Of a DNA stretch of 17,255 bases, positions 9,901 to 16,732 are shown piece by piece. The stretch is from Acanthaster planci. Its lineage: Eukaryota; Echinodermata; Asteroidea; Valvatida; Acanthasteridae. The stretch's first letter is position 1. Each line of letters opens with the position of its first letter. The DNA lies in NCBI RefSeq assembly GCF_001949145.1, contig NW_019091459.1:1336585-1353839 (forward strand), in the 5' to 3' direction. The translations under genes were made by a program, and so were the position numbers. The notes under the pieces were generated by a model. That model worked only from the letters and a program-made list of their open reading frames with translations. It ran no database searches and was not told the DNA's origin.

Positions 9901-12900
9901 GTTAGAGAGGATCATGCGCAATGATGTCAGTAGCATGTTACAATGATTTGAACAGTGCAACCTGGTTTTGCTTTGAAAAATCCTCATTCTTAGTGTTGAC
10001 CCGTTTTTCTTGGTTCATGCGGCACAGCCCTTACCTGTAATACACTGATGCCTTCCATGGTAAACGTCTTGACTCGGGTTTGGTCTACCATGACCCCACT
10101 TCTATCCCAGCTGACCCGTGGGGTTGGGTAGGCGCTCCAGGCACAAGTCAGATTGACCGGTAGATTGATCCAACTGACCACTCGGTCATCTGAGAGGGCG
10201 CTGTCGATAAGGGGAACATCTAAAACAACAGAAAAAATAGAGCGCTTTCTTATAATGATTTTACTTAATGTGATCAAACGATCAAACGCTTGCTCTTTGT
10301 TCTCCAAATTTCTTTCCCTGCTCTATTATCAACATCTCCTCCTCTAGAAGCTGCACAAACTTTGAAGAGAATCTCATAGATGTAGATTATTATTTTTATG
10401 AACCTTCAATAGGCCTACTTAATAAAGATTGTATAGAATCAGGGTAATTCCTTGATGTATGACAGCGGCTGTAAAGTATAGGAAAATCTCAAAACAATTA
10501 AAAAATAAGTACACCTGTAGAAAGTACGTACACGATTTTTTGGTGCTGTTTCAACATTATGGAAATTCTGAATGAATGGTTCCCACAAAAATCAATATAA
10601 ACGTTTTGGTGCCTTTTTGAATAATGTCTTCAATTCTATTCTTAGAAGGAGTGTGGGCCTACAGTACATCCATGAAAGTTTCATGAATAGATCTATTCGC
10701 CCTTACGGATGACATTGACTGCCACTCGCCCGACCACAGTCCCCAGTATGTTAGTAGCCACACATTCGTACACGCCTCCATCCTTCACAGTCACGATCCT
10801 AAAACTGAGGGCGCTCGTGACGGGGTTGGTGGAAGCAGTAGTTGGTAAGGATTGCTGCGGTTTTGCCTTATTCCAAGTAATTGAAGCATCCGGCTCTGCA
10901 GAAACGTTACAGTACAGTAGAACACGAGATCCTAGAGTTGTCTCAATGTCCTTTGATAGGCTCACAATGCGGGGAACTGTACAGAAACAATATTAGATTC
11001 AATTGCATCAGCACTGAGTACTAAAAGGCCGCATTGAGCCATATATAAACTACGGAAACAGAAGAAGGAAATCCACTCAGTCATCAGTCAATCCAATGAA
11101 GATTGATCCCATTAGTTGCCAAAGTTCTAAATCCTTGGCCTTGGGTTTAGAACTATAACCCTCCTGTCCTGACTAGAATCTGATTTTTAATGGCTTTGGT
11201 TCTCGATTTACCTACACTCATAACTATCTCCATCAGTGCTTGGGCCTATTTCTTGAAGTCTGAAATCAACTTGGCACTTGATGGAAAGCATTTGGTGCCC
11301 CTCACCAGACAAAAATTCTATATGAACTTTGACTGATTGCTTGACTGACTGACTGCTATCACAGCGAAAGAACAGTAACGTTTGTTCTCACCACCAATTC
11401 TTAGCTCCATCTGGGCGCGTGCCGACCGTTGCGATCTGGTAGGCGGGAACACTGACTGACAACGCCACTTGCCAGAATCCTCAGGATGGGCAGACAGAAT
11501 TATGAATCTTTCAGAAAATGGAAAGGGGGAGTTCTACTGAGACAAATGAGTTCCTGAGAACGCAAAATGATATCGTAAAATTGTCCTCATCTAACAACCT
11601 AGTTTGACAATCTTTGGGTTTGTGGCCATAGCTAAGTCCTTTGGGTCATGTTTGATTTTGTTCAGTATCCGTTGAGCAGCTTTGGTTGCAGAGGGTTTTG
11701 AAGTGTCTGTCTCAAGACCTCTTCGACCTCAAGTCCATTTACAAACCCACAATATTTGAATGAAATGCAAATCTTCTGGGTCGAAAACATGTCATTCGAT
11801 ACTTCGGTAGAAAACGACAACATTATTCGTTAATAATATCAGAGTTTTATAGGAGTACAGATCAGGGGAAGCCTGAGGCAGATAGTCGATATTTGCTCCC
11901 TCTGTAAACACATAACAGGAAAACCTGACCCTTGTGCAGTTAACCTCGACGCACTGTTTTACAGACAGACGCCCGTACGTTCTAGCACCTCCTGGGCAAA
12001 TAGCCCCCCCCCCCCAAAAAAAAAACAACAATAAAAAAACAACAACAAAAACAAAACAAAAACTTCTATAACACTGGGGCTACACTGAGGTGGAACACAC
12101 CACCAATACAAACTCAAAAAGGAACAAAAGTAGAAAATTAGAAAACCTGTTTGGAGACCGAGGCTGTGATCTAACTGACACCCTTCCCATTTCCACGGCC
12201 TAAGGACATACCTCCATGTTCCAGCCGTTGGTGCGTCCTCTCTGTAGCGGTCATTTGGGTGTATGATGCCCACACGGTACCCAAAGACGCGCACGTCGTT
12301 CAGATACCACTTGACCACTGTCCCATACACTGCGTCGTCCACACGACATGTCAATGTGATGGAAGTACCGACTGGAACTGTACTGTTTGGATGCACACTA
12401 AGAAGAATGGTGGCCCCTGTGCTCACGATTGAAAGAATATCATAAAATAAGTTAAGCAAAATAGAACTCCCTCTACCGCCACCCTCGATCCGAGCTTTCC
12501 TGTGTCTGATCGTTTCTTATTCCTAATTTGTAAATCTCTGAAGTTTAAATGGATTCTGACATAACTTTTTCCACAAGTGAAACAGCCTATAGCTAGGTTT
12601 TCGGGTGGGTGGAGGGGCATTGGCATCTGATGGGGGGGGCATCAGCCTTCTGTACTGTTGAAGTCACTGTTTTTAGCAAATGTTTTTTCGCCTCGCTCAA
12701 AATCCATTACACTGTATTACGCAGGACAACAAAGTATCTCAAAGGAGCGTGTAAATATTGCAAATGTGCAAAGTATGAGTTTAAGTGTTTTGGGTTTGGG
12801 AAGGAAAAGGCGATACCTGGGTTTTTTTTTTTTCAAATTAATCTATTTCTTTTTTGGGGGAAGGGGGCACCTGAGGGGCCAACGGGAATTCGAGGTTGGG

Positions 12901-15900
12901 GGCCTCATGCCGTCCAGCCACTTCCCCCTTCCATCTATAATTCATCTATAGTTTACGGCCTCACGGGTGTAGGCCTCGTGCAGCTGCATTGAGCAATTCC
13001 GAGGGAAAAATTGCTTTTGGCTTACCTGTCTCGGCGGGAAAAACTGGACGTTGAAGAGTACAATAAGTCTCATTCTCATAAAAATAGTTTCGGAGTGAGC
13101 GTACATGTTGTTCTTTCAACTTTAAATTAAGGTTCAGCAATCTATTGCGTTGTTTGACAATGCAACGCCCGATACGTCGATCGGATTACTGTCGAGGGGG
13201 TTTCCGCCCTTGGCGCTTTCGGAGTTAAGAGGAAATCTTGTTAATTAAAGAATTTGTTATTGCCGCTCATGCAAATTACCAAGGGCTGTGAGTTCAAGAC
13301 TCTTTGCAGAAGCTGAGGGCAAAAAACCAGTGTGTTCTGGACTTTAATCCTGTACATCTGCACGATGTCGTCTCGACCAGTGTGTCCGTCACGCCAGTGA
13401 AGGCCTACCGTTTACTGTACCAGAGTGTGACAGACATATGATCGTTTGGCCTTCTTATTTATTGATATTTATTGACGGAAAAAAGGGTCTTAAACGAAGA
13501 TGAAGTCGAGTTTTGTTTCACTTAGGTTTAAAATTTGTCTAACGCATATTGTGTCTGACACATCCCGATGGATGTCCACAATTCGAAAAGTCAGTTGGGT
13601 TTTTCAATGTCCGCCTTTTAGCCATCGTACAATCTACATCATATAAAACATTTGATCTGCTGTTATCAAATACAAAAAAAATTACTTATTCATACATTCA
13701 TCGGTATCAAAATTTATGAGGAGCTGCCCTAATATGCGAAACATGGGGGTAAATATCATTTCCTCAGTACTGCTGAATTGAATTTCAAAAAGTCGTGATT
13801 TATTTTTCTTTGATACATTTAATCATCACGATGTTTTAAGTAATGGTTATTTTAAAACAACTCTCAATTTTTAATAACCGTTTATTCACAACCTCTCCTT
13901 TATTCAGGAAACCACCCACTTCATGCTTGACTATATTTAGAAAACCGCATCAATAAATAGTTCAACGAAATACAGTCACCCCCAAGTTGCTTACTTGCAA
14001 TCTCGTGTGTCTTGAACGCTTTAGGGAAATGAACTCCGGAACGACCTTTGACGTCATCAATTATCTGTTGGTTTGTGCTAAGCACGACGTGGTTATTCAG
14101 AAAATCGTGATATTACACGTGAAAATTATGAATATTTGAGTTTCTGAATTCCAATCATGTTGGAAAAAAACAGGTAATCCAGTATAAAGAGAATTCGGAT
14201 TGTATCATTTGAAGGAAATTCAACTTCTTTATGAAGACTGAGGAAGATAAATAACAGAAAAAAACAACTACATTTATTTTTGACGTAGATGGCTTCACAT
14301 TGCTAAAAAAGCGATTTGGCCCATTAGTTATTTTGGCAGTACAGGTTTGAGTCTTGTGCATATCGGATATAAATGAGTATATATAGGATGTTCAGTATTT
14401 GCAATGAATTCAAACGCTTCTATACGGACAGGCGCAGATCTCGGGGTGGGTGGGTTCAGGGTTCGACCTTCTCCCGTCCCCAGCCGCTCTGAGACAAAAA
14501 GCGTAAAGATTGGGGACAATAATGAAACAACCTATGTAAGTGCATCAGTAACATTATAAACGATGTGGTCATGTATATTCATTATTCGTTTCGTCTTCGT
14601 CCCCACTTTTCTGAAAAAAAATTAACATTAACAAAACTTGCTGAATCCGCTCCTGTTTAATCCAATCATCTTAGCGCAATTCCGAAGACGATTACTTAAT
14701 TATAGTTCAACTAACATCGCCTGAACGATGGACGGTTTGGACTATCTAGTCGATCATTTGGCACCAGGCCCATGGCCGGCATGGTCCAACTTCATTTACA
14801 TGTATCATTACAGAGGGAAACCATTCACGTGAAAATAGGCTTAACCGTACGAGATTTCAGTGGCCGTGTACGCTGCGAGATTTGCAGCCAACAGTGAAAT
14901 GTAACACTGAGACTTGGAAAAATAGACCGACAAGAGTCGTAACAGTGTTGTACATGCGGATTGTTACAAGCAACTGACCTGCAACTGGTCGTACTGTATT
15001 TCGTCCCCGAGCTTGTCTAATGTTACGGGTAGGTTTTTCTTTTAGAATGATTCTTTTAGAATGGTTCTTTTAATGTTTAGCATATTGATTGACTGATTAG
15101 TAATCTAAAGACGTTTTGGGCAGTACGCCGACAAATTATTGAAAAAGGTTGAGTAATTTTCTCATTCCTTAATATTTCCAAAAGGTCTCCCATTTAATCT
15201 CTGCTCTCAGATAACTTAAAAATTAATATTCCAGCTTCTCATTGGACTCTTTTGTGCACTGAAAGCCATCACCAAAATGGTGTTTCCATGCAAAAGGAGC
15301 CAACAATTATGGCATTCATCTTTTTGAAACCGATAGAGGAATACACGGTCGCTTTACATCTACGTCTCTGCTCTGGCATAATCCAAAATAAGATTATTTG
15401 TGTCCATTGTCCAGAGAGGTAAGATAAAATGAACATGCTCAGCACAAGGGATTGCCTTGCTGTTAGACGTTCGTAACCTTTCATGTTGTGGCTTAGAGGA
15501 TCAATAGACTTGAACTCTGGCACAGCGCTCTTTGTTAAGACTCATCGTACTTGGTTCAAGTTCCGTATCTCGCCCAATCTCGTCATTTCTCGTGCTTGAT
15601 GTCCAAGAACGATTTGACCCTAAGCGGCCGTTAAAAGTCCCTTATAGTGAATGCACAAAATTTAAAATTTAAAATGGGATTTAAAACCAACAGGCACAAT
15701 CGCGCCGAATCTGAATAATTTGACGGGTATGGTACGTGACATATAAAAGTACATGCAATTGCTTTTATTGAGACAATCCAATTATAAGAAAAGCTCATGA
15801 CAAGGTAAATTATTTTCATTGATTTTTCCAATGCAATATACCTGTCAATATTTACCGTGTGTACCTTAATTCATGAAAAACAAAAACAAGCACCCCCCCC

Positions 15901-16620
15901 CAAAAAAAAACCACCTTTTGATCTTAGACAGTTGGCGCTGGCATATTTGCATGGCTTAGTAAATCCCAATGATAGAGCATTACATTCTTGATAGTATTTT
16001 GCCTTGGTTTATCGTATTTTATAACGTTCCGTCTGGACTCACCTGTTCAAATACCAGCGTATGCCCTACTTCTTGTAACACATCGTTCACTGTTCTTTAA
16101 CACTCACCCGTCTTTTCTCTAAAGACCAAGCGTTGCTTCAGTTCTTGCTCAGCCTTCGTGACATTTCCGACAAAGACTTAAAAATTATCGATGTGAGACT
16201 CTCAATCTTTGCCATTTTAAGTGTATATTAACACCTGGAAACTGTTAGCAACATCAGGCCGGCTGCTTTGCGTGTGACGGAGTTTGAAAGCTGTAAACTA
16301 TTTCTCCAAAAGGGTTGTGACACCCAAAGGTGTCTATTCAATCGTGCGAGCAAAAAAAAGTTGGCAAAAACATTTCCCAAATCAGCCCAAACAGTTATCT
16401 GTTTAATCAGTTGTCAATTTATGATAACTCGTGCCGATCTATGTCACTCACTCAAAGCGTAAATATATCATTTTTCACAAACATTTTAATATCTATCCTT
16501 AAAAGGGTAAAAAAAAGTATATACCTACAGCTACTGAAAAGTAGAATTACCTGGAGCGACCAATGTTGCTAGAATTCCAATAACAGGTAGAATGAAATGC
16601 ACTCCTTGCACCGACGCCAT
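895..16620 (-). CDS. Ig3-FN3 receptor tyrosine kinase, 18 coding exons (whole gene span)
   Basis: Single-pass receptor tyrosine kinase expected at the plasma membrane, transferring phosphate from ATP to tyrosines after ligand-driven dimerisation; the ligand is unknown. The joined exons total 2574 nt (857 residues) once one extra base near 3883 is discounted. Order: signal peptide (1-23), Ig1 (~24-130), Ig2 (~131-220), Ig3 (~221-313), FN3 (~314-410), stalk, TM (~465-488), juxtamembrane (~501-526), kinase (~545-825), tail (833-857). Kinase landmarks: GTGSFG P-loop (558-563), Lys585, alphaC Glu602, HRDLAARN (691-698), DFG (711-713), CW...RPTF. All 17 introns are GT...AG with matching phases. Exons: 16620-16551, 12416-12212, 11507-11392, 10976-10707, 10219-10035, 9741-9648, 9519-9352, 8631-8509, 7675-7407, 6923-6846, 6565-6379, 4890-4780, 4057-3869, 3330-3208, 2883-2772, 2550-2454, 1750-1651, 972-895. 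Kinase features lean to FGFR/RET/Tie, but the ectodomain matches none, so no symbol is given. The extra base leaves intact gene versus recent pseudogene unresolved. Confidence 0.92.
973..1650 (-). other. Intron 17 (678 bp)
   Basis: Lies between the last kinase exon and the tail exon. No coding exon or repeat was recognised. The first 42 bases could encode an alternative 13-residue C-terminus if retained. Confidence 0.7.
1651..1750 (-). CDS. Exon 17: end of kinase domain
   Basis: Reads [18 protein letters not shown], then [15 protein letters not shown], the alphaH-alphaI segment with the conserved CW...RP that closes the C-lobe. The donor AGA|GTGAGG is phase 0 and leads to AAC of the tail exon. 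If this donor is ignored, the frame continues 13 codons (to GHT) and stops at TGA 1611-1609, an alternative short C-terminus. Confidence 0.9.
1751..2453 (-). other. Intron 16 (703 bp)
   Basis: Lies between the alphaG exon and the last kinase exon. A minus-strand open frame at 2060-2263 was tested as a possible kinase exon and rejected. Nothing else was recognised. Confidence 0.7.
2454..2550 (-). CDS. Exon 16: kinase alphaG region
   Basis: A 97-nt exon missed by simple ORF scanning. After cactacag it reads [17 protein letters not shown], then [14 protein letters not shown], matching the YPGM...GYRM..P..C signature of tyrosine kinases. It joins exon 15 in phase 1 (split Gly) and exon 17 in phase 2 (split Val), giving [13 protein letters not shown]. 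The phase fit and motif make it secure. Confidence 0.93.
2772..2883 (-). CDS. Exon 15: P+1 loop and alphaF helix
   Basis: Reads [19 protein letters not shown], then [25 protein letters not shown] is the substrate-binding P+1 loop in a form close to the AIES of RET and Tie rather than the APE of FGFRs. DVWSF is the alphaF anchor. The residue after SF is Ala (757), where Gly is nearly universal. Donor ATCG|GTAAG, phase 1. Confidence 0.93.
2884..3207 (-). other. Intron 14 (324 bp)
   Basis: Lies between the catalytic-loop exon and the P+1 loop exon. No repeat or coding sequence seen. Confidence 0.65.
3208..3330 (-). CDS. Exon 14: catalytic and activation loops
   Basis: A 41-codon exon, phase 0 at both ends. 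It opens with [17 protein letters not shown], where Asp693 is the catalytic base and LAARN is the receptor-type tyrosine kinase signature. [10 protein letters not shown] follows, with the metal-binding DFG. The activation loop GGIYQRKTQ has one tyrosine (724), where FGFRs have two adjacent. Acceptor cgctacgcag, donor CAG|GTGAG. Confidence 0.94.
3331..3868 (-). other. Intron 13 (538 bp)
   Basis: A/T-rich intron between the frameshifted exon 13 and the catalytic-loop exon. No repeat or exon seen. Confidence 0.7.
3869..4057 (-). CDS. Exon 13: kinase hinge, insert and alphaE helix (frame-breaking extra base)
   Basis: After a split Glu codon it reads [19 protein letters not shown], giving the hinge with Met632 at the gatekeeper position, then a short kinase insert (about 20 residues around [15 protein letters not shown]). 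[15 protein letters not shown] of alphaE follows. The exon is 189 nt, but the flanking phases (1 in, 0 out) need 188. After TAT the sequence is CCTGGCC. Removing one C restores LASMM directly before CIHRDL, the expected family pattern. Read literally, translation continues out of frame and meets TAA at 3304-3302, before the catalytic loop is translated. Confidence 0.9.
4500..4807 (-). repeat. ~40-bp degenerate tandem array overlapping the exon 12 donor
   Basis: On the minus strand, units begin ACA(C/G)TCTTC or similar and end TTTGAA, starting at 4807, 4766, 4727, 4681, 4640, 4602, 4560 and 4522 (spacing 41, 39, 46, 41, 38, 42, 38). A rough consensus is ACAnTCTTCnnTTGCA, then CAGAG near position 25. 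The first unit comprises the last 28 bases of exon 12 and the donor; the rest are intronic. Identity between units is moderate and hand-aligned. Confidence 0.65.
4780..4890 (-). CDS. Exon 12: kinase alphaC helix to beta4-beta5
   Basis: Reads [20 protein letters not shown] then [16 protein letters not shown]. Glu602 in LLKEL is the alphaC glutamate that pairs with Lys585. HPNIVTLFG is the usual beta4 motif (compare HKNIINLLG in FGFRs). The acceptor ttaatattaag lacks a strong pyrimidine tract. The last ~27 coding bases form the first unit of a ~40-bp tandem array that continues into the intron. Confidence 0.92.
4891..6378 (-). other. Intron 11 (1.5 kb)
   Basis: Separates the P-loop exon from the alphaC exon. 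Its centre is occupied by the Tc1-like remnant (5143 to about 6040), so roughly half to two thirds of the intron is transposon-derived. The remaining flanks are A/T-rich with nothing recognised. Confidence 0.8.
5143..5895 (+). pseudogene. Degenerate Tc1/mariner-type transposase (DD34E)
   Basis: Remnant of a cut-and-paste DNA transposase inside intron 11, antisense to the receptor. The start reads [20 protein letters not shown], matching the Tc1 helix-turn-helix region. After a frame change around 5410-5440 it reads [17 protein letters not shown] (first Asp at 5453) and [13 protein letters not shown]. Later come [13 protein letters not shown] (second Asp at 5730) and, after another frameshift near 5778, [11 protein letters not shown] (Glu at 5836). 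Order and spacing fit the DD34E catalytic triad with a one-base slip. Several stops and frameshifts make it non-functional. No flanking inverted repeats were found. The 3' noncoding part may extend to about 6040. Confidence 0.88.
6379..6565 (-). CDS. Exon 11: kinase N-lobe start, P-loop and beta3 lysine
   Basis: Begins QYDVMP after aattgtctag (phase 0, preceded by an in-frame TAG that closes the frame upstream). [12 protein letters not shown] leads into the glycine loop [10 protein letters not shown], and VVAIKTLK contains the ATP-anchoring lysine (residue 585). The donor AAAG|GTAAG is phase 1. An internal ccag|GT acceptor was set aside because its phase does not fit exon 10. Confidence 0.92.
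6846..6923 (-). CDS. Exon 10: juxtamembrane segment
   Basis: A 26-codon exon, phase 0 at both ends, flanked by ttatttgcag and GTG|GTAAGC. It reads [19 protein letters not shown] and QLRHDSV: basic then Ser-rich, with no recognised domain, as expected between the TM helix and the kinase. Both phases fit only this order of neighbours. It is the least conserved-looking exon, so it is called mainly from splice sites and frame. Confidence 0.75.
6924..7406 (-). other. Intron 9 (483 bp)
   Basis: Lies between the TM and juxtamembrane exons. Open frames on the minus strand extend upstream of the juxtamembrane exon but have no domain signature and are intronic. Confidence 0.65.
7407..7675 (-). CDS. 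Exon 9: Ser/Thr-rich stalk and transmembrane helix
   Basis: The extracellular stalk is rich in Ser, Thr and Asn, with potential N-glycosylation at NST, NDS and NTT and probable O-glycosylation. The helix follows ([15 protein letters not shown] then VVIFLIVSL, about 24 residues) and a cytosolic stop-transfer run AKKKR. The start at 7675 uses the tatag acceptor because the T left by exon 8 then gives TAC (Tyr). The stronger-looking ttcag acceptor 9 nt downstream would give TGA. It ends in phase 0 at ACTGAG|GTAAAT. Confidence 0.88.
7676..8508 (-). other. Intron 8 (833 bp)
   Basis: Lies between the FN3 and TM exons. It holds the G/C-tract inverted repeat at 8066-8120 and open frames on both strands that have no recognised domain. 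The 3' end carries two usable AG acceptors 9 nt apart. Confidence 0.75.
8066..8120. repeat. G-tract/E-box/C-tract inverted repeat with C homopolymer
   Basis: A run of G, then TCACGTG, then CCCCCT forms a near-perfect inverted repeat centred on the CACGTG E-box. About 20 bases later CCCGTG is followed by about thirteen C. It lies in intron 8 within a stretch (about 8030-8340) that looks like part of a dispersed repeat, but I cannot assign it to a family. Confidence 0.5.
8509..8631 (-). CDS. Exon 8: second part of fibronectin type III domain
   Basis: Carries [19 protein letters not shown], the hallmark FN3 LxPxTxYxxxVxAxN signature (strands E-F), followed by PVGFGNYSD and VVRIST of strand G. 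It ends in phase 1 with a single T at TGAAGCAAT|GTGAG. That lone T makes the next acceptor choice critical (see the tandem acceptor finding). Confidence 0.9.
8632..9351 (-). other. Intron 7 (720 bp)
   Basis: Splits the FN3 domain. It contains the (AAAC)n microsatellite and a short A-rich run near 9009-9030; otherwise nothing recognised. Confidence 0.7.
9266..9309 (+). repeat. (AAAC)n microsatellite
   Basis: About eleven near-perfect AAAC units followed by an imperfect AAAG/AAAC tail, in intron 7 just downstream of the first FN3 exon. On the transcribed strand it is (GTTT)n, 43 bases beyond the donor at 9351. Confidence 0.95.
9352..9519 (-). CDS. Exon 7: first part of fibronectin type III domain
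   Basis: Begins with the FN3 leader pattern [20 protein letters not shown] and continues through IDPPRTNGG and NHRVSYREA, matching the A, B and C strands, to the C' strand [10 protein letters not shown]. In many FN3 domains the B/C region has a tryptophan where this one reads LLIDPP, so the strand B-C core is somewhat divergent. Acceptor cacatctag, donor ATTG|GTAGG, phase 1 at both ends. Confidence 0.85.
9648..9741 (-). CDS. Exon 6: second part of Ig-like domain 3
   Basis: Reads [20 protein letters not shown], the E-F strands with the DFGVYRC motif that completes Ig3, then a G-strand ending LTAA. Acceptor cctattcaag, donor GCAG|GTGCG in phase 1. It is separated from the FN3 exon by the shortest intron of the gene (128 bp). 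Confidence 0.9.
10035..10219 (-). CDS. Exon 5: first part of Ig-like domain 3
   Basis: Begins in phase 1 after tgttgttttag. It carries LPVNLTCAW (B-strand Cys and possible N-glycosylation NLT), [11 protein letters not shown] (core Trp) and ends ...GISVLQ in phase 0 at CAG|GTAAGG. The split inside the domain just before the DxGxYxC strand is common in Ig-domain genes. Confidence 0.9.
10220..10706 (-). other. Intron 4 (487 bp)
   Basis: A/T-rich intron between Ig2 and Ig3. Nothing recognised beyond an AGGCCTAC word. Confidence 0.65.
10707..10976 (-). CDS. Exon 4: Ig-like domain 2 (complete in one exon)
   Basis: A full I-set-like Ig domain in one 270-nt exon flanked by phase 1 introns. It shows [11 protein letters not shown] (first cysteine, with a possible NVS glycosylation site), ITWNK (core Trp) and [14 protein letters not shown] (DxGxYxC motif), closing with VAVNVI. 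The acceptor is tttctgtacag and the donor is ATCC|GTAAGG. Because it is symmetric (1-1), skipping it would remove exactly one domain in frame. Confidence 0.9.
10977..11391 (-). other. Intron 3 (415 bp)
   Basis: Lies between Ig1 and Ig2. It contains a small inverted repeat (11124-11153) and a short run of GACT repeats near 11332-11353; no coding sequence seen. Confidence 0.65.
11392..11507 (-). CDS. Exon 3: second part of Ig-like domain 1
   Basis: Completes Ig1: [18 protein letters not shown] carries the DSGxWxC motif with the F-strand cysteine that pairs with the cysteine of exon 2. It ends in MELRIG, a typical G-strand, at a phase 1 GTGAG donor. The acceptor is ctgaaag|A, with a weak pyrimidine tract, but it is the only AG that gives the phase 2 join and keeps the Ig pattern continuous. 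Confidence 0.85.
11508..12211 (-). other. Intron 2 (704 bp)
   Basis: Splits the first Ig domain. It contains the poly-C/poly-A low-complexity tract at 12004-12060; nothing else recognised. Confidence 0.7.
12004..12060 (+). repeat. Poly-C/poly-A tract and A-rich simple repeat
   Basis: Twelve C followed by ten A and then a CAACAA/AAAAC-type A-rich stretch, inside intron 2. A similar C9-A9 junction occurs at 15893-15910. Confidence 0.85.
12212..12416 (-). CDS. Exon 2: first part of Ig-like domain 1
   Basis: Starts after a cacag acceptor in phase 1. It reads [17 protein letters not shown], then SITLTC with the B-strand cysteine and KWYLND with the core tryptophan of an Ig fold. NST is a potential N-glycosylation site. 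It ends in phase 2 (TGG AG|GTATGT), and the split Arg codon is completed by exon 3. An alternative acceptor 4 nt upstream (gtgag) would be in the wrong phase for exon 1. Confidence 0.88.
12856..12902 (+). repeat. G-run cluster with G-quadruplex potential
   Basis: Runs of 5, 5, 4, 3 and 5 G separated by 2, 7, 5 and 11 bases. The first four satisfy the G3+N1-7 pattern. It is on the plus strand, so on the non-transcript strand of the receptor gene, within intron 1 about 440 bases upstream of exon 2. Confidence 0.55.
15040..15076 (+). repeat. Short tandem repeat of TTCTTTTAGAATG
   Basis: Two to three imperfect copies of a 13-15 base unit built on TTCTTTTAGAATG, in intron 1. No function is implied. 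Confidence 0.6.
15893..15910 (+). repeat. Poly-C/poly-A tract
   Basis: Nine C directly followed by nine A, in intron 1. It has the same arrangement as the tract at 12004, but the flanks show no evident similarity, so this is probably independent low complexity. Confidence 0.8.
16551..16620 (-). CDS. Exon 1: start codon and signal peptide
   Basis: The start codon sits in CAAGATGG, with A at -3 and G at +4, a strong Kozak context, and is the first ATG downstream of the nearest upstream pyrimidine tract. The 23 codons give [20 protein letters not shown] and then VAP: a short polar head and a hydrophobic core, typical of a secretory signal peptide. The exon ends in phase 1 at a GTAAT donor. The G it leaves joins GG of exon 2 to make Gly and runs straight into the first Ig domain, which supports both the start and the 4.1 kb intron. 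Confidence 0.85.
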
Positions 16621-16720
16621 CTTGACAACTTCTGACTTGTTTTCAGGGAAAGTAAGAATTATTGTGCACTTCCCTAGTTTGTTAGCGCTCTGCTGGAGAA
16701 AAAGAAAGAAACCAAGAATA

Positions 16721-16732
16721 AAAATGGCGGCC
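16721..16732 (+). promoter_or_regulatory. YY1-like motif
   Basis: AAAATGGCGGCC matches the YY1 consensus AAnATGGCGGC, which in animals is often found just downstream of transcription starts. The plus orientation points away from the receptor gene. A related CAAGATGGCGTC lies in the opposite orientation over the receptor start codon about 100 bases away. Confidence 0.35.

Larger units (their letters stand above)
12417..16550 (-). other. Intron 1 (4.1 kb)
   Basis: Runs from the GTAAT donor after the signal-peptide exon to the cacag acceptor of Ig1. I saw no further coding exon on either strand. The open frames here are short, A/T-rich and without domain signatures. It contains the G-rich cluster near 12860, the poly-C/poly-A tract at 15893 and a short tandem repeat near 15050. 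First introns of receptor genes often hold regulatory elements, but none is identifiable by eye. Confidence 0.75.

Noticed and set aside
10709-10996. Plus-strand open frame over the Ig2 exon
   Set aside because: Antisense shadow of exon 4; no domain in that frame.
12609-12992. Plus-strand open frames of 97-127 codons in intron 1
   Set aside because: Biased composition from G, T and C runs, with long Phe stretches and no domain; low-complexity artefacts.
14440-14480. GGGTTCGACC resembling a tRNA B box
   Set aside because: No A box at the right distance, no acceptor stem and no cloverleaf. A tRNA or tRNA-derived SINE cannot be supported.
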